Part shown: in pieces, positions 56,398 through 64,000 of the stretch | How the letters are laid out: the number at the start of each line of letters is the position of its first letter | Numbering within the stretch: the stretch's first letter is position 1 | Source of the DNA: Gnetum montanum | Taxonomy: Eukaryota; Streptophyta; Gnetopsida; Gnetales; Gnetaceae | NCBI GenBank assembly: GCA_015680685.1 | Contig: MNCI01008581.1 | Location: forward strand, 1,256,924-1,320,923 | Reading direction: 5' to 3' | Length of the DNA stretch: 64,000 nucleotides | The notes under the pieces: generated by a model | What the model saw: the letters and a program-made list of their open reading frames with translations, nothing else | What the model was told of the DNA's origin: nothing | Databases searched by the model: none | Translations under genes and position numbers: made by a program

Positions 56398-57150
56398 GTA
56401 AAATTGTTGAAAGTGGTTAACAGATGGCCAATAGCCTTTGCTTAGTAATATCCTAAAATCACTAGAATTGATCCACAGATATGCTAGCACTGCATTTACA
56501 TGGATCTATCCATGAAGCCAAGAAGACAACCACAATGATAGTTGAACCCAAAATTGAAGCAAAGCATCAAAGAGGATATTGAGAAACTCCTTAAGGAAGG
56601 GTTCATCTACCCCATATCGAATAGCAAGTGGGTTAGTCCACTCGTGATAGTACCAAAGAAAGGTGACAAATGGCAGGTTTGTATTGAATTTAGGCTATTA
56701 AACATGGCAACATTCAAAGATCATTTTTCATTGTCATTCATTGATCAGGTGTTGGATACCACAAGCCTTCATTGTTATTATAGTTTTTAGGATAGTTATA
56801 GTGGCTATAAACAAATCTAGATTGCACTAGAAGACTAGGCCAAAATAACATTCATGAGTCCCTAAGGAACCTTTGCATATCGCAAGATATCTTTTGGTTT
56901 GTGCAATGGTCCTACCACTTTCCAATGTCTAGTCTTAAGCATCTTTTAGCAGTAGATAGGTAGTGGAATGGAAGTCTTTATGAATGACTTCTCCACTTAT
57001 GGCACTACATTCAAGCAAGCCTTGGACTGCCTTGAGCAAGTACTCAAAGATGTATGGAAACAAATATATAGCTCAATTAGCAAAAGAGCCATCTCATGGT
57101 CTAAGAAGGCATTGTATTGGTGCACAAAATTTCATAGGAAGGGATCGAGG
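56398..57150 (+). pseudogene. Outer gypsy reverse transcriptase
   Basis: Recognisable blocks: LNPKLKQSIKEDIEKLLKEG, FIYPISNSKWVSPLVIVPKK, VCIEFRLLNMATFKDHFSL, FIDQVLD, then FMSP.GTFAYRKISFGLCNG and GPTTFQCLV. The catalytic FMDDFS is FMNDFSTYG (about 56977): the first Asp of the DD pair is Asn. Multiple in-frame stops; the enzyme is dead. Confidence 0.9.
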
Positions 57151-57289
57151 TAGATCCAAAAAAGATAAGGGTTATCTAAGGAATCACTTGTCAACTAGAA
57201 ATTGTAAAACATGTTTGATCATTCCTTGGACACACTAGCTACTAGTGGTGATTTATAGAAAATTTCTCTAAGATCACAAAATCGTTGGT

Positions 57290-57770
57290 CAAGTTAACAA
57301 AGAAAGAAGCTTCCTTCATTTGGACCAAGGAATGCAAATATAAACTCTAAAGCCTCAAGTAGAAGCTCGTAGAGACTCCAATTCTATGAACACTTGATTG
57401 GTCTAGATTATTTCATATTATGACAAATGCATTTAACTACACCTTGGGAGTTATGCTTATGTAGTTGGACAATAAGAAACATCCATTGTACATCCACTAT
57501 AAAAGTCAAAGCATTTTGGGTGCACAACTGAATTATACCACCATAGAGAAAGAACTAATGATGGTGGTGTATGCCCTTGAAATGTTTAGGAACTATGTGC
57601 TTGGGTATAAAGTGTTTGTGCACATTGATCATAGTGCCATCCACTTCCTTATGAACAAGCCAATGGTAAGCCCCCATGTCATATGGTGGCTGGTGATCTT
57701 GTAGGAATTTGATCTTACAATGGTAGATTGAAGGGGGACTAATAATGTGGTCTTTGATCACTTGTTTTGG
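57290..57770 (+). pseudogene. Outer gypsy RNase H domain
   Basis: FHIMTNAFNYTLGVMLM, then NKKHPLYIHYKSQSILGAQL and NYTTIEKELMMVVYALEMFR and FVHIDHSAIHFLMNK follow the usual Ty3/gypsy order. The first catalytic Asp (usual DAS) is Asn in MTNAF. Stops interrupt it. Confidence 0.88.
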
Positions 57771-58447
57771 TTATGATGGGATAATAAAGAGGAGGAGAGC
57801 CCATTCTCTGACCAGTTTCCTAATGAACTCCTCTTTGCTAGTGCAATAAATGAACAAATGCCCATAGAACCAAAATGGTATGATGAATCCTCACCTATCT
57901 TCTCACTCAAGAGATGCCATAAGAATTGGACTATAGAAAGAAAAAATAATTTCTTCATTAGGCTAAGCACTTCATGAAAATCAATGGATACATTTACAAG
58001 GTGTGCAGAAATGACCTAGCTTATTAGTGTGTACCTGATGTAGATCAATTGTGCATTTTCTAGGATGCTCATGAGGTTCCTTGTGGGGGTTACTATGCTA
58101 GAAGATGCATGGTCATAAAAATCCTAATGGTAGGATACTATTAGCCCATAATCTATAGGGATGTCCACCAATTTGTTTGATCCTGTAAGTGCTATCAATG
58201 ATATGGTGATATGATCGCATGTATGGAGGATCCTCAATAGTAGATTCAACCACAGGAACCCTTTAACATATGAGGCATATATTTCATGGGTTCCATCACG
58301 TCCATGTCCAATGGGAAGGCATATATAATCATCACTGTTGACTACTATACCAAGTGGGTAGAAGCAGTAGCCATCATTGACTGTACATCATACACTACTG
58401 GTTGATTTATATAACAAAATGTTGTGAAAAGGTTTGGGGTGCCACCT

Positions 58448-59491
58448 TGATGAGTGGTGAGGTACCCCCTATACCCTACCATATGAATCATAAGTGTTCA
58501 TGCATGATTTGGTCGAATTCCATGGATGGGACTAGTTGTGGCATCTAGCTGGTTATGCCTTAATCATAGTTCACTATCTTCCCACTTGGACTAGTGGTAG
58601 CTTTGTCATGTATGGTTTGGTCTAGAGTGAGGCATATGATAATTGATGTTGTTTTGACCATATGTTACTCCTAATGATAATAGAAAAATCAATTACTTAA
58701 TCTAATTAACAACATAAAGTAAAGTCTAAATTGGCCTACAGGTGATGAGTGCCCATTCCCAACTTGTTGTACATGACTTGAACCCACATATCTACTACTG
58801 GGATTACCAAGTGCTATGCTACTGGGCAAACTAAGCAATAACACTGTTGTGATTACCAAGTGAATACGTGTTTACACTCGAAACTAGTCATGCTCATTTT
58901 GCCAATTCATTAACATCCATGGAAACATAAGTATTAACCAAGTACATGGAAAATAAATTGCATTAAAAGTAAATTTAATCTAAGTTTAAGTGCTACAATG
59001 AATAAGAATTAATCTCAATCTTATTACTATTCATGGAATGTGATCAAGTACATTGCCACTCAAATAAGATGCCATATAACTAACTCAGATCCATACTGTA
59101 GGCACTCACTGACTATTCTCTAAGACTACAAAATAAAACTACAAGAGTTTGGCTACTCTATAAATCAAAAAATTTTATAAACATAGCTATGAGTGCATAT
59201 TTATAGAGGAAAATAGACATTGTATTGATAGGGCTACATTGATGCAATAGACTATATTGACGGGGTCGCATTAATGGGGCCTCATCAACGTAACTGACTG
59301 CATCGACGGAGCCTCATCAACGTGGCCCAGTTATCGAGACCTTGCTATCAGGGCTTTGTTATTGGAGCCTTGATATTGAAGCCTTGCTATTGGAGCCTTG
59401 ATATCAAGGCCTTGTTATCGAGGCTAAGATATCAGAACCAACCAAAAAGTTGACTTTTTATTAGATATTCCAGCCAACTGATGATTCATCA
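58448..59491 (-). mobile_element. Solo LTR of an Athila-like gypsy element
   Basis: In + orientation it starts TGATGAGTGGTGAGG and ends GATGATTCATCA. On the minus strand it matches the inner LTR in the 3' third (GACAAAGCTA, CACTAGTCCAAGTGGGAAGA, GATGCCACAACTAGTC, CACTCATCA). It has a TATA box (CTCTATAAATATGC, about 59196 on +). Flanking pentamers are CACCT (58443-58447) and CATGT (59492-59496). Both are one change from CACGT, which would restore RFGVPRALIF in the split integrase. Internal sequence was probably lost by LTR-LTR recombination. Confidence 0.85.
59220..59445. repeat. U3 motif array inside the solo LTR
   Basis: Two repeat types are adjoined. 59220-59330 holds copies of GGGGCCTCATYRACGT / GACGGGGTCGC. 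59330-59445 holds about six units of roughly 15-17 bases alternating TTGTTATTGGAGCC and TTGATATCAAGGCC forms. These lie upstream (in minus-strand sense) of the LTR TATA box, so they occupy the enhancer position of U3. Confidence 0.75.
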
Positions 59492-60215
59492 CATGTGCAT
59501 TGATTTTTGACAACAGAACCCATTTTACAGATGCTACTTTTCAAAAACTCATGCAATGCTTGGAGGTTGAATATAAATTAACAACACCCTATCATCCTCA
59601 AGCCAATGATCAAGCAGAGGTGACTAACAGGAAGATCATAAAGATTCTAACAATAACTATTAGCAAGTATAGGAGAGATTGGAGCACCAAACTCAATGAT
59701 ACCCTTTTCGCCTACTACTCAAAATGGAAACTCCCTATTGGCTACTCTCCCTAGGAGTTGGTGTATGGAAAACTTCCAATGTTCCCAATTCAATTCAAGT
59801 TTCGTACACTCTCAACGGCCTATGACTTGGATCTTAACCTAAGTCTAGCACAAAAAGAAAAATTGATCAACTTAAATGTATTGGATAAAAATCGATTAGT
59901 GGCTCTATCCTTGAATGAAGTGCATAAGGCATTCAACAAACACTTTGATGACCTTAGGATATAGAAAGAGAAATTTTAACTAAGAGATAAGGTTCTCTAT
60001 TGGAATCCCACACACGTACCTCAATGAACCAAATTCCAAACATTGTGGGAGGGGCCTTATATAATTGATGAAACCTTTCCTTCTGGGGTAATGATCATAT
60101 ACAAACTTGAAAGCCCAAACAATAAGTAGTTGGTCAACATCCAAAAAATAAGGCCTTTCCATGAGGCCAAGCAAGCCAGTGCAACAAATACCTTAATAGA
60201 TGGATAGCCATGCTC

Positions 60216-61790
60216 AATTTTTGGGATCTCCTCCTTCCAACTTAGTTGTGGGGGAGATGGCCATCCATGCTAATCATATAAATGGCTCCTCAGTTTTTTT
60301 ATTTTTTGTTTTACACATTTTTTATCTTTGTAAATTATTTATTTTACACCTTTTTTATTTTTAAATCTTTTTCCTATTTTAGACCATTTTTTTACACCAT
60401 TGTTAGTACATTTAAATAGTTTTTGAGTATTTTACACTTTCTTATATATTTTACTTCATTTTAGTGTGATTTTTAAAATTTTTGTGAATAAAACATGCTT
60501 TATGCCAACAAGACATAGTGGTGCTATAGTTGTTGCTAATGGTGGTTTATGCTTAATGTTTTTTTTTTTTGCTAATGTTTGGTTTTTATTTTTGAATTTT
60601 TGTATCGATGGCTAATACATGGTTTATTTTTCATGGAATAGGTAGTGAGTCCACAACATCCATGCATCCACAAACTTTATGGTTTTCCTTATTTTGGAAG
60701 TATGAGGTCCCTTTCATTAAATAAACTTTTAATAAATCTATGACCTTGGTAGGGTCTAGAATTGGGATGGATTCAAAAGTTTGCACAGGGTGCGACTTCA
60801 AGGGAACTTAATACTCTTTGTACTCTTCTACTTACTTGGATGCATGAGTGTTGCATAGACTTCTTAACATTCCATGTTAAGCAATAACAAGAAGTTGAAT
60901 AAGTTTTTGCATGTTGTGGTTTCCATCTAAAAATTCCAAAAAGGAAAAAAAAGAAAAACATGATGGCAATTCAAAGCACATCCCTTAGACAAATAAACAA
61001 GCTACAAGCATTAGTTATGGGACTAGAAAGACATTTTACCCATGCTTGAAGGTCCCCTCTAATTAAGGCCCTCTCGCACTTCCTACTTCTCTTTTCTTCT
61101 TCTTAAGGAATGGTGGTTGTTCTACGGGAGCACTCTTGTGTCTTAAGGGGGTGGATTAGTCTTGGAGTGATGATGTGATGTCATTGAGAGTGGTTGGTTT
61201 TGGTTTGGACCAAGGATAGATCTTCTCAGGTCATTTAAACACAAATACATAAGGGACTTCTTATGACCTCAATTTGGAATTCCATTCCACATTCTTCATC
61301 ATCCATCCATGCTGCTGATAACTCACCTCACTACTGGTGTCCATGTTCTTGTTCAGTGTCTTTATTTGACATACTTGAATTCTTTGGTAGAATCTTCTGA
61401 GTTTTGGTCCTTAACTTCCATTAAGCATTAATCACCTATGGGGCCCACAAACTTCTTAGGTTGAGGTTATGCAAGTTCAAACAAGGCATGTGCCTGCTAT
61501 GGGAAGGATCCACTTGCATATCTCTTAGTTGGGTTTGTTAAGCACCTTATCCTTAGACATTCTTGTAATCAAAATATTTCATACATCCATCTTCTGCATT
61601 TGACCATGTGCTCCTCTATATATTTTCTTTAATGCAAATATTCTCCATCAAATTTTTAAATTTTTGAGCTTTCAAAGATCCTCTTCAATTATTTCATCAT
61701 ATTCTTGGCTTTTTTTTGAACTCCATGGGCCTCAAATTCATTTAAAAATTCCTTGTATTTTTTGAAATACTCAAAATCAAAAATTTTGTT
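60216..61790 (+). other. Spacer between integrase and accessory unit, outer gypsy
   Basis: It begins after CTTAGTTGTGGGGGAGAT (about 60242), a polypurine-like tract, then a T-rich block (60290-60480) with AATAAA at 60487. It is homologous in patches to 46796-48175 of the inner element: GTAGTGAGTCCACAACATCC, AGGGTGCGACTTCAAGGG, GACTAGAAAGACAT..ACCCATGCTTGAAGG and GGATCCACTTG. No ORF is conserved. Confidence 0.7.
60487..60492 (+). terminator. Possible polyadenylation signal after pol (outer gypsy)
   Basis: AATAAA in GTGAATAAAACATG follows a 190-base T-rich block. The inner element has the same arrangement at 46931 (ATGAATAAAACAC). Use as a polyadenylation signal is inferred. Confidence 0.35.
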
Positions 61791-61796
61791 TATGAA

Positions 61797-61895
61797 CCCT
61801 ATAAATGAGGCCCCATCAATGGAGCCTATGCGTATATGAGGCCCTGTATACATGGACCCATCGACGTAGCACAAAAATACTATAAATACGTGTGA
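61797..61895 (+). promoter_or_regulatory. Internal U3-like promoter module, outer gypsy
   Basis: GAGGCCCCATCAATGG (61807), then ACCCATCGACGTAGC (61856-61870) and CTATAAATACGTG (61880). The outer LTR has CCCCATCGACATAGC (43666-43680) and CTATAAATACGTG (43694) at nearly the same spacing. It lies about 500 bases before the accessory ORF. Promoter activity is inference from this match. Confidence 0.55.
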
Positions 61896-62086
61896 CCTCC
61901 CTTTTAAATTTGCACATTTTCTCACAAACACCAAGGGAGTTTTTCAAATTTTCAAAATCTAAAACTTTCCAGAGCCCATAGTTTCCTAATCATTTATTCA
62001 AATCACTCCGTTCTTCAACCTTCTAGCTCTCAGATGTAAGCTCTTAGTCATGGGGACCACAAATATGCCATTTTTGATAGAAAAGT

Positions 62087-62177
62087 TTTCACCATTTTTA
62101 TAACTCCCACAAAGGTTTAACTAAGAAATCANTTTTCACCATTTTTATAACTCCCACAAAGGTTTAACTAAGAAATC
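62087..62177. repeat. Exact 45-bp duplication around a single N
   Basis: TTTTCACCATTTTTATAACTC through AAGAAATCA appears identically on both sides of the N at 62132. Its identity contrasts with the decayed surroundings, so an unmerged contig overlap is the likely cause. Confidence 0.8.
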
Positions 62178-62387
62178 AACATTTACACATCAAATTACAA
62201 AAGTTAAACCATTCCAACAAGCTCCTATGATACTTAGAATAAAAAATAAATTAATAAAATAAGAATAAAATAATCAATCTACCATGATCCAGCCATAGCC
62301 AAGTGTAACTAACTAACAAGATAAGTTATTCAAATATTTGAAGTTACACATTATATCTACTAATTTGCGGATGTGTTGTGATCACAA

Positions 62388-64000
62388 ATGGCATCAAAAG
62401 CCAAACACACAAAAGAAGGAGGTCCATCTCAACTAAGGGAGAAATAGCCAAGAATAGGAAGGGGCCAAGAATAGGCCTAGGAAAAACCAATTACAACCCA
62501 TGTCATGTGACCTTTGAGGGAAGAGGCCGAAGTGGAATCTATGCATTAGATTCTAGAACTAGCAAAAACAATAGAACATTTCGACTAAGATGAGGCACCA
62601 GCTTAGTAAGAAAACCTTAAGGTAACCTTGGTGGAGGCTTGCCTAAATCAAATTAGGTCAAGAAAGATCTAAAAAATAGTGATCCATGAGTTAAAATTTG
62701 GCTCTTTCTTAGAGCAAGTATCTAAAGAGGTATAGGACCAACTAAAGACCTCTCCCATTTGGCCAATTATCACTTCGAATGGGGAGTGGTATATGGGAGA
62801 GACGTTCTTATTTTGAAACAATAGGTAGGGTAGTTCAATGATCAAAATTAAGGACATTTTAGTGTCCTACTCATTGCAAGCCATTATAGATGCACTTGGG
62901 TTGCCTGAAATTGGAACAAATCTTACTAAGATTCTGATGTAGGTGGACCCCAGCGTAAAAAAGGAATGGTTTTAGCGATGCTATGGTGTGGACCACAAGG
63001 AGTACAGTGTGCTCAAACTAGTAGAAATAATCCACTACAAGATTGTGACTTTTCACCTAAACCCCTTAGTAAGGCCAAGCATGATCACTGGTTTTGCAGC
63101 CCATGCGTGTGTTGCTTTGAGTGGGAGATTCCCTATTAACCTTACACAATTGATATATCTAGAGATAGAGAAGTGATTTAAGAATAATGAATGTGAAAGG
63201 AAGACACTCCCCTTCCCATAACTCATTAGAAAACTATGTCAAAGGGGAGGAATAGTTTGCTATATGAATGATGTTGTCCAACGTGCTCTAATTGCTAATT
63301 GGATGTAGATGATGAAGGAAAAAATGCATGCAAAAATCATTCAAGAAGAGGAGTAGTAGCCACCACCTCCACCTACCACTCAAAAAATTATGTTAGACAT
63401 TGCTTCAACATTTCGACAATTGCACAAGTATCAAGATTGGATCTTGAGCAAGTAAGAGCAACAGGCAGGCACAAGTGGTGGAGACCTATCTGTGTATTGG
63501 CTAATAATGAATCACCCAAATGAGATGGCTCAAAAATTCAGCCTGATGGGAGGATGTGGATTTTATTTTTTTGCCTAACGAATGTAGTTATCTGTGAGAT
63601 CGAATCCTAGTGGTAGAGAGGTAAGAATATCTCTCTTAGGACAGTAGCCACTTCTAGAGATTTCTAGGAACATCATGAACTTCTCAGTATGCTTGAAGGA
63701 AGGCAAGGGGGCAATAGTACTAGTGATGTAGTACCAAGAACAAGAAAAAAAAACAAAGGTGATTGCTAATAGAATTGCTAAAACACTCAATGCACCTACA
63801 ACATCTGTACTAGACATCACTACACTTAAAGATGTGCAAACATCCATAGGGAGCATAAGTGGCAGATTAAGCACAACAAAACATGAACAATTGCTAGATT
63901 GATTGGTAGGAACTAGGTAATCACTTTCATATGTCTTTGATCTTTTGAATAGTACTACTAAAATCCATTTAGAGTTGCTAGAGGTAAGGGGTAAGAACAT
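62388..64000 (+). pseudogene. Outer gypsy accessory ORF, decayed, partial
   Basis: ATG at 62388 in TACAA/CACAA-ATGGC context begins MASKAKHTKEGGPSQLREK, parallel to the inner ORF (MALKCGKKEGPAQGGKK at 48746). Further shared blocks: ELKFGSFLEQVSKEV...SPIWP...WYMGETF versus ELKFESFVEFAPEAV...SPLWP...WYLGETY, and ITTLKDVQT...TKHEQLLD versus LTGAQDAQT...TEHEDALD. Stops are frequent. It looks like the N-terminal domain of plant 'transposon protein' second ORFs followed by a linker; the coiled-coil half would lie beyond the window. Function unknown. Confidence 0.6.

Larger units (their letters stand above)
57780..60215 (+). pseudogene. Outer gypsy integrase, split by a solo LTR
   Basis: The zinc-binding part lies about 58000-58200 (DAHEVPCGGYY...SCKCYQ, second His replaced). 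The core begins ITVDYYTKWVEAVAI (first Asp present), runs to RFGVP at 58443, is interrupted by 58448-59491, and resumes ALIFDNRTHFTDATFQKLM (second Asp), YHPQANDQAEVTNRKI (Glu present) and YSPXELVYGKL. A chromodomain-free C-terminus (LYWNPTHVP...LWEGPYII) ends near 60215. All three catalytic acids remain, but stops and the insertion inactivate it. Confidence 0.88.
43544..64000 (+). mobile_element. Athila-like Ty3/gypsy element (outer, old), runs off the window
   Basis: Order: 5' LTR (interrupted), PBS for tRNA-Asp, gag, protease, RT, RNase H, integrase, T-rich spacer, internal U3-like module, accessory ORF. Integrase after RT defines Ty3/gypsy; the tRNA-Asp PBS and the extra ORF suggest the Athila lineage. 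It was hit twice: by 44089-52496 in its 5' LTR and by a solo LTR at 58448-59491 in integrase. Its 3' LTR must lie beyond 64000, so no TSD can be checked. The start is set at TGATATG (43544) by analogy with the related LTRs (TGATGA...) and is uncertain by tens of bases. Every coding domain is broken. Confidence 0.85.

Noticed and set aside
63575-64000. 141-codon minus-strand open frame at the window end
   Set aside because: The plus strand here aligns with the inner element's accessory ORF (TTLKDVQT...HEQLLD), so the minus frame is antisense to it.

Overview
The window is nuclear DNA of a land plant with a large, repeat-rich genome. A gymnosperm is my inference, from kilobase introns, the density of decayed LTR elements and their structure; no marker in the sequence proves it. 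The assembly is draft: single Ns sit at 19739, 45543 and 62132, and two of them lie between duplicated flanks.

Region 1 (1-9116): the 3' part of one host gene, an ELF6/REF6-type JmjC histone H3K27 demethylase. I could resolve eight exons with consistent phases (1-327, 968-1046, 1141-1208, 3333-3483, 3755-4386, 5635-6735, 7049-8509, 8614-9116). They encode 1439 visible residues, ending in four C2H2-type zinc fingers. The JmjN end lies upstream of the window. A roughly 354-bp tandem duplication follows the gene.

Region 2 (10.3-19.9 kb): mostly unrecognised intergenic DNA with decayed element fragments: a coiled-coil-like remnant, a TATA-bearing LTR-like stretch and a minus-strand gag remnant.

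Region 3 (19925-26663): a complete copia/SIRE-like LTR retrotransposon with CTCTT target-site duplications. It has no pol, only a decayed gag and a second decayed accessory ORF.

Region 4 (26.7-33.6 kb): no clear gene, but CpG is retained and there is a promoter-like stretch on the minus strand near 30.4 kb with a possible first exon. Region 5 (33588-38533): a full-length but dead Ty1/copia element on the minus strand. Region 6 (38.9-43.3 kb): a 148-bp tandem triplet, SINE-like fragments and the 3' end of a LINE on the minus strand.

Region 7 (43544-64000): nested Athila-like Ty3/gypsy elements. An old autonomous-type element (gag, protease, RT, RNase H, integrase, then an accessory ORF) starts about 43544 and runs off the window. 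Its 5' LTR is split by a complete 8.4-kb relative without pol (44089-52496, TSD ACTTG). Its integrase is split by a solo LTR on the minus strand (58448-59491).

The most interesting observation: in all three elements that carry a second ORF, a short module just upstream of that ORF repeats the element's own LTR U3 motif, followed by a TATA-like box. The motif differs between elements but matches within each one. In the two gypsy elements an AATAAA signal and a T-rich spacer precede the module. This suggests two transcription units per element, with an internal promoter kept in step with the LTR promoter.
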